From J038 sp036734085 (GTDB lineage Bacteria; Chloroflexota; Anaerolineae; Aggregatilineales; Phototrophicaceae): 8,291 nucleotides of DNA. Positions 1 to 6,800 of the stretch are shown piece after piece. The first letter of the stretch is position 1. Each line of letters opens with the position of its first letter. The position numbers were made by a program, and so were the translations under genes. The notes under the pieces were generated by a model. It was not told the origin of the DNA and searched no databases. It saw only the letters and a list, made by a program, of their open reading frames with translations. The stretch spans positions 1 to 8,291 of the forward strand of contig DAIMZF010000147.1 in assembly GCA_036734085.1 (NCBI GenBank), in the 5' to 3' direction.

Positions 1-617
1 ATTTAGTCGGCTATGGCACATTCCCCAATGAAGTGATTGACTTCATCCGTAGCCGCGATATTCCCACCATCATGGGCAACTACGATCAAGGCGTGGGCAA
101 CGATAGCGACGATTGCGGCTGTGCCTACAAAACACCAGAAGCACAAGCACTGGGCGAACGCTCCATTGCATGGTCTAACGCCCACACCAGCGCGGAAAAT
201 AAAGCCTATCTGCGCTCGTTAGTCGCCAGCATCCCGCTACAACTGGGCGGCTTAAACGTTTTGCTGGTGCATGGCAGTCCCCGCAAAATCAATGAATACC
301 TCTACCAAGACCGCACCGACGAAAGCCTGGAGCGTATTCTGGATGGCGTCAACGCGGATGTGCTGGTCTGCGGCCATACCCATTTGCCGTATCATCGCGT
401 GTTGCCCAGTGGACGGCACATCGTCAATGCCGGGAGCGTGGGCAAGCCCAAAGATGATAACCCGGATGCGTGCTACATCGTGATGAGCGCCCGTGATACG
501 GATTTAGACGTGCAGTTCATCCGCTTGCCCTATGACGTGGAACGCACCGCGCAGGCCATCGAAGCAACGGACATGCCGCATGAGTTCGCGCAGATGCTCC
601 GCGACGGGCGCGGCTAG
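1..617 (+). CDS. YfcE/DevT-like metallophosphoesterase, 5' end missing
   Basis: This is the C-terminal part of a calcineurin-like metallophosphoesterase. About 204 codons are visible in the frame beginning at base 3. Bases 1-2 (AT) fit the end of an Asp codon, which would make the metal-binding GD-x-VGYG block start just outside the window. Visible family motifs are LVGYG at visible residues 1-5, GNYD (the GNHD block) at about 25-28, LLVHGSPR at about 87-94, CGHTHLPY (the GHxH metal ligands) at about 123-130, and NAGSVGKPKDD at about 142-152, the hallmark N-x-GSVG-x-P stretch of the YfcE/MJ0936/DevT subfamily. Members are cytosolic two-metal phosphodiesterases or phosphatases; the true substrate cannot be read from sequence. 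The cysteine pair in DCGCAY is typical of the DevT-like branch as I recall it. A GTG at 33 is only an internal Val codon. The gene ends with TAG at 615-617 and converges on dprA. Family call is firm, substrate unknown. Confidence 0.9.
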   Translation, partial: LVGYGTFPNEVIDFIRSRDIPTIMGNYDQGVGNDSDDCGCAYKTPEAQALGERSIAWSNAHTSAENKAYLRSLVASIPLQLGGLNVLLVHGSPRKINEYLYQDRTDESLERILDGVNADVLVCGHTHLPYHRVLPSGRHIVNAGSVGKPKDDNPDACYIVMSARDTDLDVQFIRLPYDVERTAQAIEATDMPHEFAQMLRDGRG

Positions 618-643
618 TCTATCACCTGCCCCCCGAAATGACA

Positions 644-667
644 CCGGGCACGATGGTTCGTGCCCGG
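644..667. terminator. Hairpin between convergent genes, likely bidirectional terminator
   Basis: A perfect inverted repeat has 10-bp arms CCGGGCACGA (644-653) and TCGTGCCCGG (658-667) around a TGGT loop. It sits in the 54-bp gap between the stop codons of the phosphoesterase (617) and dprA (672), where a terminator serving both strands would be expected. There is no strong T-tract on either side, so intrinsic termination is plausible but not classical. The inner sequence GGGCACGAT-x-GTTCGTGCCC also occurs in the hairpin at 3738-3765, so this is one copy of a dispersed palindromic repeat. Confidence 0.6.
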
Positions 668-671
668 CCTC

Positions 672-1523
672 CTATGCCAGACTCTTAAAGTCATCATCCA
701 GCAATTGCCCGCGCCCGCCATCGGCCAATAGCGCCCGATTGCCGCCTGCTTCATGCTCACACACCCAGAGCGAACGGCCTTGTGCCAGTGCAAAACGGGC
801 GGCGTGCATCGCGCCGCCGTCGATGTTCGTCTGCACGATGACCACCGTATCACTCAGCCCCGTGATGATGCGATTGCGTGCCACCAGCGCGGGCGCGCTC
901 GGCGGTGCGTCCGGCGCACATTCGCACACCAGCCCGCCACCCCGGTCAAGCATCGCCTGCACCAATGTCGTATTCTCTGCCGGATAAGGGTTCAGGATGC
1001 CGTTGCCCAGCACCGCCACCGTCCGCCCATCCGGGATTGCCAATGCGCCCAAATGCGCGGATGCGTCCACCCCCCGCGCCAGCCCACTCACCACCAGCCC
1101 GCCTTTTTGCACCACTTCCACGCCGATGCTCTCCGCGCGTTTTTTGCTGATGGCGTCCGGGTGGCGTGTGCCCACAACCGCCACCACCAGCGCGGAATCG
1201 GGCACACGACCGCGCACGAATAGCACGGGCGGCGCATCTTCCAGTAGGTTTAAACGGGGGGGATAGCCTGCATCCTCCCATGTGAGGATGTTGATTTTTG
1301 CTTTCTGCCATGCTTCCATGCGTGGCAAAAGGTCATCTGTGTTAATAGCGCGGATGCTGGCCGCAATCTTCGTGCCTACGCCGCGCACGCGCCGCAGGTC
1401 GGCTTCCTCCGCCCGCAGGATGGCGTCTGCATCATGGTTAAAAGCCTGCATCAAAGCATGGAAGGTCTTGCCGCCGATGTGAGGTAAAAGACTCAGCGCG
1501 ATGGTGGCGGGGCGTGGGGTCAA
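672..1523 (-). CDS. dprA: DNA-protecting protein DprA (Smf family)
   Basis: DprA binds incoming single-stranded DNA and loads RecA during natural transformation; it is cytosolic and is widely conserved even where competence is unproven. The 283-residue product has an N-terminal helix-hairpin-helix-like segment (about residues 15-60, with RVRGVGTKIA) and a Rossmann-like DprA core from about 110. Core motifs are VVAVVGTR (113-120), GGLVVSGLARGVDASAH (141-157), TVAVLGNGI (168-176), YPAEN (180-184), ECAPDAPP (201-208) and ARNRIITGLSDTVVIVQ (215-231). The usual SGSL-x-TA block is replaced by DGGAMHA (235-241), and the C-terminal winged-helix domain of longer DprA proteins is absent. The start is TTG at 1523, directly after the TAG stop of the regulator in the same frame. 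A GAGG (1532-1535) 8 nt upstream supports it. It is the last gene of an icd-regulator-dprA unit and ends with TAG. Family assignment is strong. Confidence 0.93.
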   Translation of the reverse strand: MTPRPATIALSLLPHIGGKTFHALMQAFNHDADAILRAEEADLRRVRGVGTKIAASIRAINTDDLLPRMEAWQKAKINILTWEDAGYPPRLNLLEDAPPVLFVRGRVPDSALVVAVVGTRHPDAISKKRAESIGVEVVQKGGLVVSGLARGVDASAHLGALAIPDGRTVAVLGNGILNPYPAENTTLVQAMLDRGGGLVCECAPDAPPSAPALVARNRIITGLSDTVVIVQTNIDGGAMHAARFALAQGRSLWVCEHEAGGNRALLADGGRGQLLDDDFKSLA

Positions 1524-2147
1524 CTATTCTTCCTCGTAATATTCCACCATAGACAGCAACATCGCGTTCATGAAGTTATTCACCTGCCGCAACAGGTTAG
1601 CCCATTCCGACGCACTGCGCGGTGTAATCTCCGACCACGATAAAATCGCGTTCACCACAAATTCACTAAAGTAGAAGAACCCCCGCATCGCCTGTGGCAA
1701 CGTCAGGCCGTCTTCCGTCAGTGCGGCGGCATATTCCTTCCCTAAGCGGATGGCGTCCGATAGCCGTTCGTCCGGCCCATCATCCGCCAGGAACTTTCGC
1801 AAAGCATCCAGCAGATTGCGCCCATACGTCCGCATCTCGGCGCGGGTGTGGTCGCTCATCGCGCTATACCACGGGATGTCATCCAGCATCCCATCGCCCA
1901 CGCCCATCCGTGCCCGGCCTAGCGCATTCTGGATGATAACCTGCACTTCAATCGGCTGAACGTCGGCGGTCATGTGTGTGCTGGCGAGTTGCTCCAAATC
2001 AGACCGTTTAAACCGCCGATGCCCGCCCGGTGTCCGCCGCGAAGCAAGCTCACCTCTATCCGCCCAGTTACGCACAGTCGCGGGATGCACGCCGAGCATA
2101 TCCGCCGCATGGCGCAGGCTCACCCATTCGGAATTATCGTTTGACAT
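1524..2147 (-). CDS. MerR/BldC-type HTH regulator with helical C-terminal domain
   Basis: This 207-residue protein begins with an excisionase/MerR-like winged helix-turn-helix at about residues 7-55: WVSLRHAADMLGVHPATVRNWADRGEL followed by RRTPGGHRRFKRSDL. The TPGGHRR wing is typical of BldC-like and MerR-superfamily DNA-binding domains. The rest (about 65-205) is predicted all-helical. Its pattern of LGKEYAAALTEDGLTLPQAMRGFFYFSEFVVNAIL resembles the sensor-type N-terminal domain of RsbR/RsbRD and PucR-like proteins; that resemblance is by eye and uncertain. No membrane segment or cysteine cluster is seen. The ATG at 2147 follows AAGGGGGGG, which serves as ribosome binding site. It lies 30 nt below the icd stop and abuts dprA with no gap, so co-transcription with both is likely. 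The ligand and target genes are unknown; icd or its own operon are natural candidates. Confidence 0.82.
   Translation of the reverse strand: MSNDNSEWVSLRHAADMLGVHPATVRNWADRGELASRRTPGGHRRFKRSDLEQLASTHMTADVQPIEVQVIIQNALGRARMGVGDGMLDDIPWYSAMSDHTRAEMRTYGRNLLDALRKFLADDGPDERLSDAIRLGKEYAAALTEDGLTLPQAMRGFFYFSEFVVNAILSWSEITPRSASEWANLLRQVNNFMNAMLLSMVEYYEEE
1532..1535 (-). promoter_or_regulatory. Ribosome binding site of dprA inside the preceding gene
   Basis: On the minus strand GAGG lies 8 nt before the TTG start of dprA. It is formed by the codons for the acidic tail EYYEEE of the upstream regulator. This supports TTG at 1523 as a real start rather than just the first codon after a stop, and it implies translational coupling across the TAG-TTG junction. 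Confidence 0.6.
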
Positions 2148-2177
2148 GCACCCCCCCTTAAAAGTTGTCGCCTTTGT

Positions 2178-3635
2178 TTATTGCCCTTGCCCCAGCGAGA
2201 AGCCCACCTGACCATCAAACAGGTATAAGTTCTCCGTCTTGATGCAGTCCAGCCCGGCGTCATACATCCGTTGGAGCAAATCCACAATCACCTGATGCGT
2301 GATGGCGGCGTTGCCCGGCGACTGAAACCGACAGCGCCAGTGGTCAGTGCAGAAGGTTTCCGGCGCGCCATCCGGCCACACTTTAACGCCCCGGTTGGTA
2401 ATCATCACCAGTTCCAGCGCCTCACCGTTCATGCCGCGCAGGGTTTCCCCCAGCTTATCCGGGTTACGGCCTTGTTCATCCCAATCCAGGAACAAGTCCA
2501 CGCCGATGAGCGACTTGGACATCGGCTCCCGGCGGATGGCCGGAGTCGCGGCAGGCAGGCCGGTATCTCCGGCGGCAAAGTTGACCGGGTGCAACATCTT
2601 GGGCCGTTGGCCGATTCGCTCAATCACCGCTTGCGTAAAGTCGGCGGTGTTCACGCGGCGGCTACTTGTCCCTTCCTGGTAGATGTCGCCCGTATGCACG
2701 CCATCCTCAATCGTCTTTAGCCAGGCGTTACGCACTTTTTCCGCTACATCATATTGCTTGATGTGTACCAGCATCAGCACGCCCGCATACAGCAACCCGG
2801 ACGGGTTAGCGATGCCCAGCCCGGCAATGTCCGGCGCGGAACCGTGTATGGCTTCAAACATCGACACCTTCTCGCCGATGTTCGCGCTCCCTGCCAGCCC
2901 CACAGAACCCGTCAGTTGGGCGGTGATGTCGCTCACCACGTCACCATACAGGTTAGGCATCACAATCACGTCGAACGCTTCCGGCTCGGTGGCCGCCTTC
3001 GCCGCGCCAATGTCAATAATCCAGTGTTCTTTTTCCATCTCCGGGTATTCTTCGCCGATTTCATCATACACCTTATGGAACAAGCCATCGGTCATCTTCA
3101 TGATGTTGTCTTTGGTGAAGCACGTCACCTTACGCCGATTGTTCATCCGCGCATATTCAAACGCATAACGCACAATGCGCTCGCTACCAGGCCGCGAAAT
3201 CAGCTTCAGCGTCTGGTACACCTCCTGCGTCTGGCGGTGTTCAATGCCTGCATACAGGTCTTCTTCGTTCTCGCGGATGATGGTGATGTTCACATACGGG
3301 TGCTTGGTGGAGACAAACGGATGGTAGCTCATCACCGGGCGCACATTGGCATACAGGCCAAAGGCTTTACGCAACGTCACATTCACGCTTTTATAGCCAC
3401 CGCCCTGTGGCGTGGTTAGGGGCGCTTTGTAGAATACCCCCGTCCGGCGCAGGCTGTCCCACGCTTTCGGCTCGATGCCGGTGGGGTTGCCGTTCAGGTA
3501 TTCCTCTTGGCCGATTCGCACTTCTTCAATGTCAAATTCTGCGCCTGCCGCTTGCATAATTTGCAGACAAGCGTCCATAATCTCCGGGCCGATGCCATCT
3601 CCCCGTGCAACGGTGATGGGGGTGCGGTTTGTCAT
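2178..3635 (-). CDS. icd: Isocitrate dehydrogenase, long type with C-terminal extension
   Basis: This enzyme oxidatively decarboxylates isocitrate to 2-oxoglutarate in the TCA cycle (cytosolic, Mg or Mn dependent). The 485-residue product carries the isocitrate/isopropylmalate dehydrogenase fold: RGDGIGPEI (11-19), the substrate loop SVNVTLRK (83-90, with S83, N85, R89), NVRP (R99), IIRENEEDLYAG (R121, Y128), FTKDN (K175), and the metal-binding MPNLYGDVVSD (226-236). Its length and the extra domain from about residue 375 match the Thermus thermophilus and alphaproteobacterial ICDH type rather than the 416-residue E. coli form. The cofactor loop reads HGSAPDI (264-270), with Asp-Ile where NADP enzymes such as E. 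coli have Lys-Tyr, which suggests NAD use. I chose ATG at 3635 because a perfect AGGAGG lies 8 nt upstream and the promoter sits inside the longer possible frame that begins at 3707. It is the first gene of the unit with the regulator and dprA. Confidence 0.93.
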   Translation of the reverse strand: MTNRTPITVARGDGIGPEIMDACLQIMQAAGAEFDIEEVRIGQEEYLNGNPTGIEPKAWDSLRRTGVFYKAPLTTPQGGGYKSVNVTLRKAFGLYANVRPVMSYHPFVSTKHPYVNITIIRENEEDLYAGIEHRQTQEVYQTLKLISRPGSERIVRYAFEYARMNNRRKVTCFTKDNIMKMTDGLFHKVYDEIGEEYPEMEKEHWIIDIGAAKAATEPEAFDVIVMPNLYGDVVSDITAQLTGSVGLAGSANIGEKVSMFEAIHGSAPDIAGLGIANPSGLLYAGVLMLVHIKQYDVAEKVRNAWLKTIEDGVHTGDIYQEGTSSRRVNTADFTQAVIERIGQRPKMLHPVNFAAGDTGLPAATPAIRREPMSKSLIGVDLFLDWDEQGRNPDKLGETLRGMNGEALELVMITNRGVKVWPDGAPETFCTDHWRCRFQSPGNAAITHQVIVDLLQRMYDAGLDCIKTENLYLFDGQVGFSLGQGQ

Positions 3636-3643
3636 TAAGTCAT

Positions 3644-3649
3644 CCTCCT
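3644..3649 (-). promoter_or_regulatory. Ribosome binding site deciding the icd start
   Basis: A perfect AGGAGG on the minus strand is followed by 8 nt and the ATG at 3635. The frame stays open back to 3707, so this site decides the start. The extra 24 N-terminal residues of the longer reading show no similarity to ICDH that I recognise. Confidence 0.85.
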
Positions 3650-3684
3650 GAAAAAATCGTGTGTCTTGGGGTTGAATACGCCTC

Positions 3685-3714
3685 ATTATATCACGGGGGT
3701 AAAACAAAAGTCAG
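3685..3714 (-). promoter_or_regulatory. Sigma-A/sigma-70 type promoter of icd
   Basis: Read on the minus strand there is a perfect TATAAT (3685-3690), preceded at 18 nt by CTGACT (3709-3714), which matches four of six bases of TTGACA. Transcription would start near 3677-3679, giving a leader of about 43 nt before the icd ATG at 3635. The -35 and spacer overlap the terminator of the upstream kinase gene. Confidence 0.65.
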
Positions 3715-3731
3715 GCGGGGATTGCCGCCTG
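3701..3731 (-). terminator. Intrinsic terminator downstream of the kinase gene
   Basis: On the minus strand, arms CAGGCGG (3725-3731) and CCGCCTG (3712-3718) form a 7-bp GC stem with a 6-nt loop. It is followed by a T-rich run, ACTTTTGTTTT (3701-3711). This is a classical rho-independent layout, about 130 nt beyond the kinase stop codon, and it would insulate icd from read-through. Confidence 0.65.
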
Positions 3732-3737
3732 TACGCG

Positions 3738-3765
3738 GTAGGGGCACGATAGTTCGTGCCCCTAC
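3738..3765. repeat. Perfect 12-bp-stem palindrome, dispersed repeat copy
   Basis: The arms GTAGGGGCACGA (3738-3749) and TCGTGCCCCTAC (3754-3765) are perfectly complementary around the 4-nt loop TAGT. The core is the same as in the hairpin at 644-667, with the outer stem base pairs changed. Its right arm is also the start of the first 43-bp tandem unit. It may assist termination for the kinase transcript, but no T-tract follows it directly. REP-like or MITE-like dispersal is an inference from the two copies. Confidence 0.7.
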
Positions 3766-3878
3766 AAACATCGGATTTAATCTTTAATTCGCTTCATCGT
3801 GCCCCTACAAACATCGGATTTAATCTTTAATCCGCTTCATCGTGTCCTCAAAAACCCTTTAATCCGCTTTATCGTGCC
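3754..3878. repeat. 43-bp tandem repeat running into the kinase 3' end
   Basis: Unit 1 (3754-3796) and unit 2 (3797-3839) are identical except for one base (TTC against TCC near the end). Unit 3 (3840-3871) is a degenerate 32-bp version with an internal loss of about 11 bp, and a further partial start (TCGTGCC) lies at 3872-3878. Each unit begins TCGTG and ends with CTTTAAT-x-CGCTT-x-A. The end of unit 3 holds the kinase stop codon (TAA at 3859-3861), and the last five residues, HDKAD, are encoded by repeat sequence. There are no unique spacers, so this is not a CRISPR array. Confidence 0.8.
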
Positions 3879-6800
3879 TAAGCATTCGCAAAAAGCGACT
3901 GTCTTTCATCACCGCCTGTAAGGTCAGCGTCTTGCCTTCCGCTTGCGCTTGCGCTATCTGTGCAGGCGTTAAATCCGCACACACATTTTCCCACAGTTCA
4001 TCTAACGTGTTGCGCGTCTGCATGATGTACGAAACCGGGTAGCGTTGCAACACGCAGATGAGCACCGCCGCATTCATCACTTGCCCCCGATGCACCGTGA
4101 TGGCCGCAATCCCTATCAAATAAGCCGTCATCACTGGCTCGATGTTCAGCCCGCGTAGCATTTGCAAGCCATCCATGAACAGCCCTTCGGCTTCATCCAG
4201 CCGCCCCTGCCGCAGAGCCACCTCACCCAGCCCGCCTATCGCCTGCAACCGCAAAAATTGACTGCCTGTTTGTTCCGCCGCGACTTGCCCGGCTTCCAGG
4301 TAGCCCAGTGCCGCTTCTAAGTTATTGTTGAATAATTCCAGCAGGCCGCGCCCGACCATCACCTGCCCAAGCCCGTCCTCGTCGCCAATCTCCCGGTAGA
4401 TGGTTTCTGCTTGCAGGGTATAATTCCCCGCTTCTTCATAATCGCCATCCATCAGCTTGACGGTCGCCAGGTCTAATAACGAGTCCGCGATGCCGTGTAC
4501 ATCGCCCGACTTTTGGCGGATTGCCAGACTTTGCTGGAAGTAATCCCACGCGACTTCGGTATCCATGCGGTATATCGCCAGGTTGCCCAACGCGCTCAGC
4601 GAATGTCCCAGCGCCACCCGGTTCCCGACCTCACGGTTAAGGCGATAGGCGGCTTGGTAATTTGCCTGCGCTTCTTCATAATCGCCCTTGCCATACATCA
4701 GTCCGGCCAGATGGTTAAGTGACTCCGCCATGCCCGGCTTATGCCGATACGATTTGTAGATGTCATACGCTTCCTTGTACATCTGCGCGGCGGCCTGGAA
4801 TTCACCCAGCATCTGCAACGTTAGCCCCACATCGTTATGCACCTGTGCCAAATCCGTTGGGGAATAGTCACTGTCGCCGTATTGTCCCAGCAGTTCCTCA
4901 TAAATTTTGTAGGACTCGCGGTATTGCCCGCGCAGGTAGGCCACCTGTGCCGCGATGACGAGCGCGCCCGGCACATATTTAGCACTCTCTGCGGACTTTT
5001 GCAACACGTCCACCGCTTGCTGGCTATCCTCAAGCGCCTTCTCGTACTCCCCGCGCAGGATGTTAATTCTGCTTCTTCCCACCCATGCCAGCCCCAGCAT
5101 CAGGTAATCTGTGCTGTGCTTCAGGTTGTCCAGCGCGTCGTTGATGTAACGGTAGGCTTGTTCGTGTTCACCCAGATACACCATCAGCAGGGCTTGGTAC
5201 AGCCGCGCCTGCCAGTAAAAAGCCTGACTGCACGACGCCGCCTCACGGCCTGAAGTCGCCAGTTCTTCAAACCACGTCACCCCCTCACGGAACAACCCCC
5301 GCAGGCGGTAATATTCACCCAGCACCGCCATTAAATTGTTCAGCTTGTCCCATTCCTGGTTTTGCACCCCCCAGCGCAGGGTAGCGCGGATGTTTTCCAG
5401 TTCGGTATCCACTGTCTGCATCGCATCCTGTTCGCGCCGCGTGTTCAGGCTTGGCTCTAGCTGACGCAACAAATCCGCATAATAGCCCGCGTGCGCGGTA
5501 TGGACGGCTTTCTGCTCGACGCACGTCTGCGCGAATTTCTCCGCCGCGTATTGTGCGGATAGCCGGTGCATATGATAGCGCCCGGTGGGGTCACGCCGAA
5601 TCAGCGATTTATTGGTGAGTGTGGTCAGCGTCCGCAGGTTGGCTCCGGTCACTTTTTGCGCCGCTTCGCGCTCAAACCCGCCCTTAAACACCGACAACTT
5701 CATAAAGGCGTCGCGCTCACTGTCGCCCAGCATATTCCAGGAATAGTTAAATACTGCGCGGATGCTCCGGTGGCGTTCCGGCACATCGCGCAGGTCAGTC
5801 TCCAAAAAGTCGATGCTCTGCTCCATCTCCTGCACAATCTCATCCAACGGCAACGCTTCCAGCCACGCCGCCGCCAGTTCGATTCCCAACGGCAAGCCCT
5901 GCACTAAGGCCAGCACCCGCGTTAAGTCTGTCGCGTTCTCCGGCAGGATTTCAAAGCCGGGTTGTACCCGATGCGCGCTCTGCAAAAACAGCCGCACCGC
6001 ATGGTAGCTCATCAGCGCCTCTAGGGGCGTGTCTTCATCCGGCACATTCAGGCTGTTAACCTCAAACACCTGCTCCGCCTGGATGCGTAACCGCTCCCGG
6101 CTGGTGATGATGATTTTTATGTGTGGCGCGGCCTTCAGCAAATCCGCGATAATCGCCCCGCCTTCCGCCAGATAATCGAAGTTATCCAGCACCAGCAAGG
6201 CGCGCTTATCCTCTAAAAAGTGCCCCAGTTGTTGCTGTTGGCTACCCGTGCCGGAAAAAACAAAGCCCATGCTTTCCGCCACCGTCGGCACGATGTAATC
6301 CGTGCTGGTGATTTCCGTCAATGGGGTGAAGTAAACGCCATCCGGGAACGCGCTCTGGTTGCGTTCCGCCGTTGCCACCGCCAGCCGCGTTTTACCCACG
6401 CCGCCCGGCCCCAGCAACGTGACCAGCCGTGTGGATTCCACATGGAGCAAATCATCCAGTGCGGCCAGTTCCGCATCCCGCCCGATGAACAACGTGGCTT
6501 GCGCGGGCAGATGCACCACCGGGCGCACCGTCGGCGTATCCGGTGAGGGCGTATAGTCATCCGTTGCGAAGCGCCCCGTGCTATCATCCGGCGTCACCAC
6601 CGCCTGCATAGAAGTCGTGCGCCCGCGTATCACCGCCTCTAGCTCTGTGCCCACCATCCGCACGCTGGGGATGCGTGCTTCCCGTTCCCGCGCCAGCATC
6701 CGATACACCAGGTCAATCACCGCCATCGGCAAATCCGGGCGGCGGCTTTCCAGGTCATTCATCGGCGCGGTCAGGATGGCCGTAATCAATGCCGCGACGC

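Noticed and set aside
33..617. Complete phosphoesterase starting at GTG 33
   Set aside because: The upstream codons (LVGYG) are conserved family sequence, so the gene starts before the window.
617..672. A small RNA or gene in the convergent gap
   Set aside because: Only 54 bp, largely occupied by the hairpin; no promoter-like boxes seen.
753..1223. 156-codon open frame on the + strand opposite dprA
   Set aside because: Antisense shadow, Arg/His/Pro-rich, overlapping a confident DprA.
2754..3419. 221-codon open frame on the + strand opposite icd
   Set aside because: Composition-driven antisense shadow of a confident gene; low-complexity His/Arg-rich product with no recognisable domain.
3636..3707. 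Longer icd reading frame starting at 3707
   Set aside because: It contains the TATAAT promoter and the AGGAGG ribosome binding site for ATG 3635, and the extra residues do not resemble ICDH.
3754..3878. Possible CRISPR array
   Set aside because: Units are contiguous with no unique spacers, few in number, and no cas gene is near.
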